DNA from: an uncultured bacterium
GTDB taxonomy: Bacteria > Verrucomicrobiota > Kiritimatiellia > CAIVKH01
Length of the DNA stretch: 62,522 nt
Direction of reading: 5' to 3'
Assembly: GCA_903906425.1 (NCBI GenBank)
Contig: CAIVKH010000109.1
Location: 1 to 62,522, forward strand
The translations under genes were made by a program, and so were the position numbers. Positions 51,687-60,837 of the stretch are shown in pieces. Position 1 is the stretch's first letter. Every line of letters starts with the position of its first letter. Under the pieces are notes generated by a model. That model had not been told where the DNA came from, did not search any database, and was given only the letters and a program-made list of their open reading frames with translations.

Positions 51687-52948
51687 TGCACTCCTTCATC
51701 TGTCCAGCCGCTGTATCTAATTTTCGAGTCAAGTCGCGGGAAATAGGGCGGGGCCGTGAGCGAGAAGCGCGTGTCGAAGCCGTAGTTTTTTGCGAAGCCG
51801 GTTCTGGTCGTGCCGCCGCCGCCCGTGTTGACCGCGCCGCGGACGTTCTGAACAATGCTGCCCCACACCGTAAGATTGCCGCTGGCCGCTCTTTTGTCGT
51901 AGTTCTGCGCACCGAAACTTCCCGTGCTGCTCTTGAGGCCGGTGGCCATCATGGCCGCGAAAATGGTTTCTCCGTTTGGCGCGTTGGTCATCACGGTGAT
52001 GTCGGCGCCCGCGACCAGTCCCAGCGCGTCGTTGCTTGCGGCATTGGTTCTGGGGTCCGAGGCATAGGTGATATTGTTCGTGATCTGAAAGCTGCCGTCG
52101 GCAATGACGGTCAACCGGCCATCAAGTCTTCCTGCAATCTGCACGGCTCCCGTCGAGGAGGCATCGGTCACATAGATGATTGATTCGTTGGTTATGCCGT
52201 ATGAAAAATTCGTCCAGCCCTTTTTCAAATTCCTGATAATGGCGTTGCTTCCCGACAGCGTGATGGTGGTCGCGCCCGTGATGACCAGACCGTTCGCCTG
52301 GGCGGTGATCAATAGATTCGTGAATTGCACGGAAGCCATGGACTGCGAACTGGCATTGAATTGAAGGCCTTTGCTGAACGTCGTTCCGGTCATGTCGCTG
52401 CCGGAACCGGCCGCTGACTTGACCGACGCGACTGTGTCACGGAATGTCGCGCCAGAGGACCCGGTGGGCTGAAAATACAAATAATCATTTGAAAAAACCG
52501 GCCCGTAGAACGTCTCGCCGCCGAAGAAATAGATCACACCGTTGACGTTCATCCACATTGCGAAGGCCGCGAAGGACGGCTTTTCGGCACGTGCAATGTG
52601 AACGGCCCTTTTGACGCCGTTGACCGTTCCGGTGCCATCAAGCGCATATTGGTACACATTCGTCAGCGACCTGATCGAATAGGAATATGTCCCCGCGCCC
52701 AGCGAAACGCCGCTGACATTCACCAGCGCTCCCAGCGAAGGGATGGCGGAGTTTGTCACCAGATTTTGCGCCGACAGCTCAATGGCCGATTCCGCCAGCG
52801 AAAAGGCCTGTTCGCGGTTCATGTCGCGCTGGCTCCATTGTCGCGCGTTCCTCGCAAACAGAAAAAAAGACGAGGCAATCAGTGCGCAAATGACCATAAA
52901 AATCAGCGCCATCACCAGCGCCATTCCCGACTGTCTGTTCTTTTTCAT
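51683..52948 (-). CDS. PilX-like pilus assembly protein
   Basis: 421 residues. The N-terminus has the PilX type leader: KKNRQSGMALVMALIFMVICALIASSFF, a short basic segment, Gly-Met-Ala and a membrane helix with no Glu at +5. A large, beta-rich domain follows (YFFGGETFYGPVFSNDYLYFQP, GGRLDGRLTVIADGSFQ and others). The ATG at 52948 is taken because AGGA lies at good spacing; a TTG at 52972 is the alternative. It overlaps the next gene by 4 bp at its end. Confidence 0.83.
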   Translation of the reverse strand: MKKNRQSGMALVMALIFMVICALIASSFFLFARNARQWSQRDMNREQAFSLAESAIELSAQNLVTNSAIPSLGALVNVSGVSLGAGTYSYSIRSLTNVYQYALDGTGTVNGVKRAVHIARAEKPSFAAFAMWMNVNGVIYFFGGETFYGPVFSNDYLYFQPTGSSGATFRDTVASVKSAAGSGSDMTGTTFSKGLQFNASSQSMASVQFTNLLITAQANGLVITGATTITLSGSNAIIRNLKKGWTNFSYGITNESIIYVTDASSTGAVQIAGRLDGRLTVIADGSFQITNNITYASDPRTNAASNDALGLVAGADITVMTNAPNGETIFAAMMATGLKSSTGSFGAQNYDKRAASGNLTVWGSIVQNVRGAVNTGGGGTTRTGFAKNYGFDTRFSLTAPPYFPRLDSKIRYSGWTDEGVQ

Positions 52949-52968
52949 GACAATTTTCCTCGTCACGT

Positions 52969-53451
52969 TCAATTCCTCATGCGAGCAAACATGGTGAATG
53001 AATTGGTCACTGTATATATCGCACTGCTCTCCACGACGGAGATGGTCACTTTCAATCCCCCATTTGTTATGGTTGCCGTGCTCAGGAGCAGATCATCCGT
53101 GATGGGGATGCCGTTGACGTCTGTGATCTTCTTCGTCGCGGATGTATAAGAAAGCTGGTTTGTGCCCGCATTGAAGACCCACCCGCCTGCACTGGTGGTC
53201 AGCGTGGCATTCGTGGCGGAAATATCCCGAACACCGGTCCAACTATGCCCAGGCCCGCCAAACAGGACGAAATTCACCGCGCGATCCGTCTTTATCGCCG
53301 CACGCAACTGGGCCGCCCCCGCGTTCCACATGCGGTTGAACAAACTGAAGATGGACCATGCACCGGCCATGACCAGACCCAGCAGGGCCATCGTCACCAG
53401 TATCTCAACCAAGGTGAAGCCGCTCCTGCGTCGCTGGGAAGTCGTTTTCAT
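52969..53451 (-). CDS. Prepilin-like protein (PilW/PulJ type)
   Basis: 160 residues. The prepilin leader KTTSQRRRSGFTLVEILVTMA contains the G-F-T-L-V-E site for prepilin peptidase cleavage and N-methylation. A helix and a beta domain follow (FNRMWNAGAAQLRAAIKTDR, VISVVESSAIYTVTNSF). The ATG at 53451 (not the first Met) gives a normal leader. It begins one base after the stop of the previous gene. Confidence 0.93.
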   Translation of the reverse strand: MKTTSQRRRSGFTLVEILVTMALLGLVMAGAWSIFSLFNRMWNAGAAQLRAAIKTDRAVNFVLFGGPGHSWTGVRDISATNATLTTSAGGWVFNAGTNQLSYTSATKKITDVNGIPITDDLLLSTATITNGGLKVTISVVESSAIYTVTNSFTMFARMRN

Positions 53452-53452
53452 G

Positions 53453-53830
53453 TCAATGCAGTGCATCCACGAAAATTGTCGTCACCGTCGTCGTTGACAG
53501 GGCGCGCGTAAGCATGTTCGTCCATACCGCATTCATCGCGATGCTCTTGGTATTTGTGGTAACAGCTGAGACCACATAGGATTGACCGCCCGTAAGCGAA
53601 TGTGATCCGGCGGACAATAGCGGGTCATTCAACGCATAGCTGCGCAAAACTTCGAGCTGCTCGCGGACATTATGAACAGCCAGCATTTGATTGGTGGTCG
53701 ATTGTGCCGTCTTGTTCGCAAACGAAATCGACATCAAAGAACCGCCGATGCCAATAAAAATGACGACCAGCGCAATAAGAACCTCCACCAGCGTCATGCC
53801 TCTGTTTTTCCTGGCTCTCATGCTTTTCAT
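53453..53830 (-). CDS. Prepilin-like protein (PilV type)
   Basis: 125 residues. RARKNRGMTLVEVLIALVVIF is a prepilin leader with Gly/Met-Thr-Leu-Val-Glu. The rest is short (ANKTAQSTTNQMLAVHNVRE, VRSYALNDPLLSAG), like a minor pilin. It is the first gene of the operon in this direction. A Met four residues later could also be the start. Confidence 0.9.
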   Translation of the reverse strand: MKSMRARKNRGMTLVEVLIALVVIFIGIGGSLMSISFANKTAQSTTNQMLAVHNVREQLEVLRSYALNDPLLSAGSHSLTGGQSYVVSAVTTNTKSIAMNAVWTNMLTRALSTTTVTTIFVDALH

Positions 53831-53981
53831 CGTCCTGAATTACACCGCCCGAAACCAACAACCATTCTTTATATAATGAAAAATCGGCTGGCCGTCAATC
53901 ATCCAGTCCCGATCACCGGCCGGAAATACGCCGGTCAAAAAAATATCCCGCGCACTTTTGCGAGAATGCGAGAGCCCGTTT

Positions 53982-54028
53982 TTCCAATCATTGGAAATCT
54001 CCGCCCCCGCAGTTTCCAATGATTGGAA
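53982..54028. repeat. Palindrome cluster N (2 copies, 32-bp step)
   Basis: Perfect copies at 53982 (central C) and 54014 (central G). They lie between the pilus operon start and the MFS gene stop. Confidence 0.98.
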
Positions 54029-54084
54029 GTTTCCGCCATGCCGGCCCGATGCCGCAATCACTTCATCATCACGAGCTCTTTTCA

Positions 54085-55365
54085 CTACGAAGTATCCTTC
54101 CCGTCCACTCCTGATCCATCAAGCGATTTCAGTGCCAGAATCTCCGGCCATATCCGCGCCGTCAGCACCACCACCACCAGCGTGCCCGCCCCGCCGCTCA
54201 CCACCGAGAACACCGCGCCGAAAAACGCCGCCATCAGCCCCGACTCGAACGCCCCCAGTTCGTTCGACGAGCTGATGAACACATTGTTCACCGCCGAAAC
54301 CCGGCCGCGCATCGCGTCCGGCGTGCACAACTGCACCAGGCTGTGGCGGACCACGACGCTAATATTGTCCAGCGCCCCTGTCAAAAAAAGCATCGCCAGC
54401 GAAAGCCAGTACGACTTCGAAAAACCGAACACGATCGTCGCGACGCCGAAGCCCGCCACCGCCCACATCAGTTTCTTCCCCACGTTGTTTTTCAGCGGCA
54501 CATGCGCGATCACCATCGCCATCAAAAACGAACCCACCGCCGGCGCGGCCCGCAGCCAGCCCAGCCCCGTCGGCCCGACGTGCAAAATATCCTTCGCAAA
54601 AATCGGCAGTAGCGCCGTCGCCCCGCCGAACAGCACTGCAAAAAGATCCAGCGTGATCGTCGAAAGGATGATCTTCGTCTTCCAGACATACTGAAAACCC
54701 GCCGCCAGCGTCCGCAGCGTCACCGGCTCCGCCTCGCGCTGCACCGGCCTGTGCGACATCGCGAAAACGAACGCCGCATAAAGAATACTCGCGATCCCGT
54801 TTGCCGCATAGACGCCGGCCGCCCCGCCCAGCATCGCGATCATCAGCCCGCCAACCGCAGGTCCGGCCACGCTCGCGATCTGAAAACTGCTGCTTTTCCA
54901 CGTGATCGCATTGCCGAAGATTTCCCCCGGAACCGTCAGCGGCAGCAGCGACGAACTCGCCGCGCCGTTGAACGCGTGCAGCACCGATCCGAGAAACAGA
55001 CAAATATAAAGGAAAGAAACCGGCGCGTGCCGCAACGACACATACGCCATCGCGAACGAAACCACCGCCAGCGAAACTTCCGTCAGCCACACGATCCGCC
55101 GTCGCTCCAGCCGGTCCGCCAGATGACCTGCCGGCATCGAGAAGACGATCACGGGCAGCGCGTTGATCAGCCCGACCCAGCCCAGCGCCATCGCCGAACC
55201 GGTCCGCTCATAAATTTCCCAGCCCACCGCAATCGACAGCATGTTGCGGCCCATGTTTGCCAGCAGGCTGCCCACCAGCAGCAGCCGGAAATCGCGGAAC
55301 CGCCACGCCGCATAAGCATCGTGCCGCTCCGTCCCCGATTGCCGCTCGAGTTTCTTCGTGTCCAT
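54085..55365 (-). CDS. MFS transporter, DHA3/EntS-like
   Basis: 426 residues with 12 membrane helices. It starts MDTKKLERQSGTERHDAY, followed by FRDFRLLLVGSLLANMGRNMLSIAVGWEIYERTGSA, like the DHA3/enterobactin exporter branch; motif A-like GHLADRLERRR comes after helix 2. A second half starts near 205. The start is the ATG at 55365. The gene diverges from rmlD-like. Function is probably export of a small compound. Confidence 0.9.
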   Translation of the reverse strand: MDTKKLERQSGTERHDAYAAWRFRDFRLLLVGSLLANMGRNMLSIAVGWEIYERTGSAMALGWVGLINALPVIVFSMPAGHLADRLERRRIVWLTEVSLAVVSFAMAYVSLRHAPVSFLYICLFLGSVLHAFNGAASSSLLPLTVPGEIFGNAITWKSSSFQIASVAGPAVGGLMIAMLGGAAGVYAANGIASILYAAFVFAMSHRPVQREAEPVTLRTLAAGFQYVWKTKIILSTITLDLFAVLFGGATALLPIFAKDILHVGPTGLGWLRAAPAVGSFLMAMVIAHVPLKNNVGKKLMWAVAGFGVATIVFGFSKSYWLSLAMLFLTGALDNISVVVRHSLVQLCTPDAMRGRVSAVNNVFISSSNELGAFESGLMAAFFGAVFSVVSGGAGTLVVVVLTARIWPEILALKSLDGSGVDGKDTS

Positions 55366-55456
55366 TCGTGCGCCCGAATTTGAGACCGCCGCCCGCAAAT
55401 CGCAAACTGCAAATCAAAAATTGCAATTCTTTCGTCCTGCCCCAAAGTAACCCATT

Positions 55457-56323
55457 ATGAAAATCGTAATTCTCGGTGGCAAAGGAATGCTCGGCTCCGA
55501 CCTCAACGACGCCTGCGCCGCGCAAAAAATCGAAACCGTCATCCTCGACGTCCAGGAAATCGACATCACCAGCGAAGCCTCCGTCGCGAAAAATCTTCCC
55601 GACGCCGACTGGATCGTCAACTGCGCTGCCTTCACCCGCGTGGACGACGCCGAAAAAGAGCGCGAGCTTTGCTTCCGCCTCAACGCCACCGGCGCCGGCA
55701 TCGTCGCGAAGATTTGCGCCGCGCGCAAACTCCCGCTGCTCCAGCTCAGCACCGACTACATCTTCGACGGCAAACTCGGCCGCCCCTGCACCGAAACCGA
55801 CCCCGTCAAACCGCTGAATTATTACGGCCTCACCAAACTCGAAGGCGAAAAACTCGTCCAGGCCGCCGCCGGAAATTTCCTGATCGTCCGCACCCAATCC
55901 CTCTACGGCCTTCGCGGCCGCAATTTCATCAAGGCCATTCTCAACCAGCTCGCGCAGGGAAAAACCTCGTTGCGCGTCGTTGCCGATCAGGTTTCATCGC
56001 CCACCTTCACCGTCCACCTAGCCGACTGTTTGCTGCGAATCATGAAAGCGAACGCACGCGGCATCGTGAACATCGCCTCCAGCGGCCAGTGCTCGTGGCA
56101 CGAATTTGCCGGCGCGATTGTCGCCGCCACGAAACCCGGAATCCCGATCGAAAAACTCACGACGGCGCAGCTGAATTTCCCCGCCACGCGCCCCGCGTTC
56201 TCGGTTCTCGACACCGCGCTCTACACAAAACTCACCGCCCACAAACCGCCGACCTGGCAGCAGGGGCTCGAGAGATATCTGGAAGTCGAGCCGCTCGCCG
56301 CGCAAGTCCGCGGCATGAAATAG
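55457..56323 (+). CDS. rmlD: dTDP-4-dehydrorhamnose reductase family protein
   Basis: 288 residues, an SDR-type enzyme reducing the 4-keto group of dTDP-sugar with NAD(P)H. GGKGMLGSDL is the nucleotide-binding loop, VNCAAFTRVDDAE and STDYIFDG follow, and NYYGLTKLEGEKLV gives the Tyr-x3-Lys pair. The C-terminal segment GVRTPAFSVLDTALYTKL-like here reads TRPAFSVLDTALYTKLT. No rmlA, B or C genes stand next to it in the window. Confidence 0.93.
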   Translation: MKIVILGGKGMLGSDLNDACAAQKIETVILDVQEIDITSEASVAKNLPDADWIVNCAAFTRVDDAEKERELCFRLNATGAGIVAKICAARKLPLLQLSTDYIFDGKLGRPCTETDPVKPLNYYGLTKLEGEKLVQAAAGNFLIVRTQSLYGLRGRNFIKAILNQLAQGKTSLRVVADQVSSPTFTVHLADCLLRIMKANARGIVNIASSGQCSWHEFAGAIVAATKPGIPIEKLTTAQLNFPATRPAFSVLDTALYTKLTAHKPPTWQQGLERYLEVEPLAAQVRGMK

Positions 56324-56399
56324 AAATCAACGGCCGTCCGCCTGCGCGAACGGCATCCATCGCCTTGCGTCGCGAATGCGGCTGTGATGTAGTCGCGCC

Positions 56400-57398
56400 A
56401 TGAAAACAAATTTCCGCCGTCTCATCGCGTTGGTTCCAACCATTGGAATTTTATGGATCGGGCTTTTCCAATCATTGGAAGTTGCGCGGGCGGCGGAGGT
56501 GAATCTGCTGGCGTTCGGCGACTGGGGCTGCGGCAGCTCGAACCAGATCGCGGTGGCGAAGACGATGGCGGATTATGTGCGCGGTGCGGCGGACAAGAAA
56601 TTCGACGCGGCGCTTTTGCTCGGTGACAATTTCTACACAGTGATCACGGACACGGAGTCGCCGTTCTGGGGGCTGTGGTTCGAGAAGATGTACGATCCGG
56701 CGGTGCTGAAAATGCCGTTCTATGCGCTGCTGGGGAACCACGACTACGCCGCCACCGGCGTGACGTCGCGCGCGGAGCTGGCCTATCCGGCGGCGCATCC
56801 GGAGTCGCGCTGGAAGATGCCGGGAAAATTTTACCGCGTGGATTTTCCGGCGGCCACGCCGCTGGTCTCGGTGCTGATGATGGACGGATATGTGCAGGGC
56901 CAGGAAAATGATTCGCAGGCGAAATGGCTGACGGGCGAATTGACGAAGAAGGACCGGCCGCGCTGGATGATCTGTTGCGCGCATCAGCCGCTGTTCAGCA
57001 ACAGCGAGCATGGCGATGTCCCGGTCGTGCAGAAAAAATTCGGCGCGGCGCTTGAGAAATACCGCGTGGATTTCTACCTGGCCGGCCACGATCACAACCT
57101 CCAGCACATCCAGCCCGCGACGAATTTCACATCGCACATCGTTTCCGGCGGCGGCGGGAACACGGTCTATCCGATGTTCCGCGATGATCGCGGGCCGTTC
57201 ACGTGCAGCACGAATGGATTCGTCCACCTCACGCTGACGCCGGAGCGCGCAACGGTGCGGTTCATCTCGATGAGCGGAAAAACGCTCGACGTGTTCGAGC
57301 GTACGCCGGACGGCAAGGTCGAGGTGAAGGAAACCACCGGCATCCAGAAGGCCGTGCCGCGCCCGGTGAAAAAGCCGAAGGACAAGAAAGACGAGTAG
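56400..57398 (+). CDS. Exported metallophosphoesterase, tartrate-resistant acid phosphatase-like
   Basis: 332 residues. Metal ligands are AFGDWG, LLGDNFY, LLGNHDY, CCAHQPLF and YLAGHDHNLQ, the complete purple acid phosphatase-like (ACP5) set. A binuclear Fe-metal centre hydrolyses phosphomonoesters outside the cell. The signal peptide (about 1-32) is encoded across palindrome cluster O: VPTIGI and FQSLE come from the repeats. The ATG at 56400 gives this leader, and no later start would leave one. The C-terminus is Lys/Pro-rich. Confidence 0.93.
   Translation: MKTNFRRLIALVPTIGILWIGLFQSLEVARAAEVNLLAFGDWGCGSSNQIAVAKTMADYVRGAADKKFDAALLLGDNFYTVITDTESPFWGLWFEKMYDPAVLKMPFYALLGNHDYAATGVTSRAELAYPAAHPESRWKMPGKFYRVDFPAATPLVSVLMMDGYVQGQENDSQAKWLTGELTKKDRPRWMICCAHQPLFSNSEHGDVPVVQKKFGAALEKYRVDFYLAGHDHNLQHIQPATNFTSHIVSGGGGNTVYPMFRDDRGPFTCSTNGFVHLTLTPERATVRFISMSGKTLDVFERTPDGKVEVKETTGIQKAVPRPVKKPKDKKDE
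56434..56480. repeat. Palindrome cluster O (2 copies) inside signal peptide
   Basis: TTCCAACCATTGGAA at 56434 and a perfect copy at 56466, 32 bp apart, coding residues about 12-27 of the phosphatase leader. Confidence 0.97.
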
Positions 57399-57451
57399 GC
57401 GCCGCGCGGGCAAACAGCCCGCCCGCCGTCGCAAAATCCGCCGCCGCCAGT

Positions 57452-57498
57452 TTCCAATGATTGGAAATTGCGGCCGCGAAAATTTCCAATGATTGGAA
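57452..57498. repeat. Palindrome cluster P (2 copies, 32-bp step)
   Basis: Perfect copies at 57452 and 57484, both with central G, between the phosphatase and the cytochrome fusion gene. Confidence 0.98.
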
Positions 57499-57523
57499 AT
57501 GTTGCGGCGAATATATGTGCGGA

Positions 57524-60500
57524 ATGCAAACGAGAAAATCTCAGGTCATCTTTGCTGTCGCGATGCTGGCGGCATCGGCGGTCCTCGGCGCGACGAATGC
57601 GGTGAAGCCGGAGGTCCGCGGCGATGCAGCGAAATCGCCGGTGCTGTTCCGGATCGGAAAACCGGACGGGTCGTCCATGGAGTTTGGATTGGTGCGGGAA
57701 AAGTGGCATGCGTTCACGAAGACGTATCCGAATCCAATCGAGTTCACGATCGGATCGAGCAAGCTGACGGACTGGCCGTACATCCATCCAAGCACGCACG
57801 ACAAGTGGGCGGGCGGCAAAGCGCAGACCTTCACGATTCATTTTCACCTCGATCGCGCACCGGAGCAGCCGGTGTTCCTGATCATCGGCGCGCTTTCGAT
57901 CTGGGAGCCGAGCCAGATCACGATCACGGCGAACGGAAAGAAGGCGGCGGTCAAGCGGCTGCCGGACACGTCGTCGATGGTCGAACTGGCGGGCGATCCG
58001 ACTCAGGCAGGCAAGCCGACGGCGCTGATTTATCCGATCCCGGAAGGCGCGATCACGGCGGGCGACAACGCGATCGGCATCAACCTCACGGATGGAAGCT
58101 GGATCATTTATGACTACGTGCAATTCGGCACGACAAAGAGTCCGCCGAAACTTGCGGACACGAGCAGCGCGGAATTGATCGAGGATTTCCTCGCCGGCCC
58201 GATGGCGAAGGTCGATGAGGTCGTTTTCGCCGAACGGAAGATCATCGGCGAACACTGGTATGCGAATTTTGGGACGTACGCCGCGAACGATGGCAAGTCG
58301 TACGACAAAGGCGGCAAGCTCTATCGCGAGGGCGGCAAGCTCTGCAAACTGAACATCCGCACGAAGCAGGTCGCGACGCTGATTGACGATCCGAAGGGCG
58401 GCGTGCGCGATCCGCAGGTCAGCTACGACGGAAAGAAAATCCTGTTCGCGTACCGCAAGGACGACACGGAAAACTATCACCTCCACGAGATGAACGTTGA
58501 TGGCACCGGCCTGAAGCAATTGACCGATGGGCCGTGGGACGACATCGAGCCGACGTACGTGCCGGACGGTGGCATCGTGTTTGTTTCGAATCGCTGCAAG
58601 CGTTGGGTGAATTGCTGGCTGACGCAGGTGGCCGTGCTCCACCGTTGCGACGCGGACGGAAAAAACATTCACGAAATCTCCAGCAACAATGAGCACGACA
58701 ACACGCCGTGGCCGATGCCGGACGGGCGGCTGCTTTATACGCGGTGGGAGTATGTCGATCGCAGCCAGGTTCACTATCATCATCTTTGGGCGACGTATCC
58801 CGACGGCACGGCGCAGACGGTTTTCTACGGGAATCTGCACCCCGGCATCGCGATGCTCGACGCGAAGCCCATCCCCAATTCCGATAAGTTCGTCGTGTCG
58901 TTTTCGCCGGGCCACGGGCAGGCCGAACATCAGGGCGTCGTGACCGTCGTTGATCCGAAGGCCGGCCCCGATGCGCAGGCGTTCGCGAAATCCATCAGCA
59001 AGGGCAATGAGTATCGCGACCCGTGGGCGTTCTCCGAAACGTGTTTCATGGCCGCGACCGGCCCGCGGCTTGTTGTCATGGATGCGCAGGGCCAGACGCA
59101 GGATTTGTACAAGCTCACCGACGCGGAAGCGAAGGACGGCTTCTGGCTGCACGAGCCGCGGCCAATCATCGCGCGCCAACGCGAACCGACGATCATCACC
59201 CGGATCAAACCCGAACAGCCGATGGGGAAGATGTTTCTGGCCGACGTGTACAACGGCCGCAATATGGACGGCGTAAAGCCGGGCGAGATTAAAAAACTAC
59301 TCGTGCTCGAATCGCTGCCGAAGCCGATCAACTTCACCGGCGGCATGGACCCGCTCAGCTACGGCGGCACCTTCACGCTTGAACACATCCTCGGCACCGT
59401 TCCTGTCGAAGCCGATGGCTCCGCATTGTTCGAAGTGCCCGCAGTCCGCAGCGTCTTTTTCGTCGCGCTGGACGAACACGACCTCGCGGTGAAACGGATG
59501 CAGAGCTTCTCGACAGTCCAACCCGGCGAAACGCTGGGTTGCGTCGGCTGCCACGAACATCGCATCGTCGCGCCAAAGTCAATTCCGATGAACGCGACGA
59601 TCGCGGCGCAGCGCGCGCCGTCGAAGATCGAACCGTTCGCCGGCGTGCCGGACATCTTCGATTTCCCGCGCGATGTTCAGCCGGTACTCGATGCGCTTTG
59701 CGTGAGCTGCCACGGCTACGACAAGACGCCGGCCGGCGGACCGCGCGCGGGACGGCTCATCCTCAGCGGCGACCACGGCCCGATGTTCAGCCACGGCTAC
59801 TACATGATGACCATCGCGCATCTTTTTTCGGACGGGCGCAACCAGCCGAAGAGCAACTACGCGCCGCGCACACTCGGCTCGTCCGCCAGCAAAATCCTGA
59901 CGATGCTCGACGGCTCGCACTACGGCGTGAAGGCAACCGACGCGCAGAAGAAAACGCTGCGGCTGTGGATCGAAAGCAGCGCGGCCTATCCCGGCACCTA
60001 TGCCGCGCTCGGCACCGGCATGATCGGCGGCTACGCGCAAAACAATCTCGTCAACACCGACACCGACTGGCCGACGACGAAGGCCGGCGCGGAAGTCATC
60101 GCGCGGCGCTGCGACGCCTGCCACGACGAGCCGGGCCGCAAACTGCCGCACAGCATGTCCGACGAAAAAGGAATCTCGTTCTGGCAGCCGGTCATCGGCG
60201 ACGCGCGATTGAACACGAGCCGGCACATCGTTTTCAATTTGTCGCGTCCCGAAAAATCCATGTTGGTTCTCGCGCCGCTCGCGGAGTCCGCGGGAGGATG
60301 GGGGACGTGCCGCGATCCGAAGACGAAGCAGCCCGCGACCGTCTTCGCGAACACGAACGATCCCGACTATCAAAAACTCCTCGCGATGTGCGCCGCCGGC
60401 AAAACGCGGCTCGACGAAATCAAACGCTTCGACATGCCCGGCTTCAAACCGCGCATCGAATATGTCCGCGAAATGCGCCGCTACGGCGTCCTGCCCGAAG

Positions 60501-60598
60501 ACATCGACTACGAAAAAACCACCTTCGATCCGTACGACCTCGACCGCCGCTACTGGCAATCGCTCTGGTACCACCCGCCGCAGACTGCGCAGAAATAG
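57524..60598 (+). CDS. HzsA-like multidomain cytochrome c protein with PL4-like sugar-binding domain
   Basis: 1024 residues, exported (signal AVAMLAASAVLGATN). Residues about 35-195 resemble the C-terminal carbohydrate-binding domain of family 4 rhamnogalacturonan lyases (VLFRIGKPDGSSMEF, then DGSWIIYDYVQFG). A PD40/TolB-like propeller follows (about 300-560: DPQVSYDGKKILFAYRKDD, GPWDDIEPTYVPDGGIVFVS). The last third has three haem c sites: CVGCHE (about 680), CVSCHG (about 730) and CDACHD (about 865). This layout resembles hydrazine-synthase alpha-like proteins of PVC bacteria, but no partners for hydrazine are present, so function is unknown. The frame from 57461 includes palindromes, so the ATG at 57524 is used. 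Confidence 0.85.
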   Translation: MQTRKSQVIFAVAMLAASAVLGATNAVKPEVRGDAAKSPVLFRIGKPDGSSMEFGLVREKWHAFTKTYPNPIEFTIGSSKLTDWPYIHPSTHDKWAGGKAQTFTIHFHLDRAPEQPVFLIIGALSIWEPSQITITANGKKAAVKRLPDTSSMVELAGDPTQAGKPTALIYPIPEGAITAGDNAIGINLTDGSWIIYDYVQFGTTKSPPKLADTSSAELIEDFLAGPMAKVDEVVFAERKIIGEHWYANFGTYAANDGKSYDKGGKLYREGGKLCKLNIRTKQVATLIDDPKGGVRDPQVSYDGKKILFAYRKDDTENYHLHEMNVDGTGLKQLTDGPWDDIEPTYVPDGGIVFVSNRCKRWVNCWLTQVAVLHRCDADGKNIHEISSNNEHDNTPWPMPDGRLLYTRWEYVDRSQVHYHHLWATYPDGTAQTVFYGNLHPGIAMLDAKPIPNSDKFVVSFSPGHGQAEHQGVVTVVDPKAGPDAQAFAKSISKGNEYRDPWAFSETCFMAATGPRLVVMDAQGQTQDLYKLTDAEAKDGFWLHEPRPIIARQREPTIITRIKPEQPMGKMFLADVYNGRNMDGVKPGEIKKLLVLESLPKPINFTGGMDPLSYGGTFTLEHILGTVPVEADGSALFEVPAVRSVFFVALDEHDLAVKRMQSFSTVQPGETLGCVGCHEHRIVAPKSIPMNATIAAQRAPSKIEPFAGVPDIFDFPRDVQPVLDALCVSCHGYDKTPAGGPRAGRLILSGDHGPMFSHGYYMMTIAHLFSDGRNQPKSNYAPRTLGSSASKILTMLDGSHYGVKATDAQKKTLRLWIESSAAYPGTYAALGTGMIGGYAQNNLVNTDTDWPTTKAGAEVIARRCDACHDEPGRKLPHSMSDEKGISFWQPVIGDARLNTSRHIVFNLSRPEKSMLVLAPLAESAGGWGTCRDPKTKQPATVFANTNDPDYQKLLAMCAAGKTRLDEIKRFDMPGFKPRIEYVREMRRYGVLPEDIDYEKTTFDPYDLDRRYWQSLWYHPPQTAQK

Positions 60599-60648
60599 TT
60601 GTGCTGCGCCGCGCGCTGATGTCCGGCCCTGGCGGCGATCGCGAAGAT

Positions 60649-60727
60649 TTCCAATCATTGGAAATTTGCGCCGCGGATTTTTCCAATGATTGGAAGTCGG
60701 CGCTTCGAAATCTTCCAATGATTGGAA
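60649..60727. repeat. Palindrome cluster Q (3 copies, 32-bp steps)
   Basis: Perfect copies at 60649, 60681 and 60713, beginning 51 bp after the cytochrome stop. Confidence 0.98.
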
Positions 60728-60837
60728 ATATTTTTCGGCGGCGCGGGAACGGAGCATTTGACTTTTGCCCCTGAGAAAAGCGATGTATCGGCAAATCTGT
60801 TTTGCGATTTGAACACGCAACGAAAGGACCAATCGAA

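Noticed and set aside
57167-59179. 670-residue minus-strand ORF
   Set aside because: Antisense to the phosphatase end and the cytochrome fusion; no motifs.
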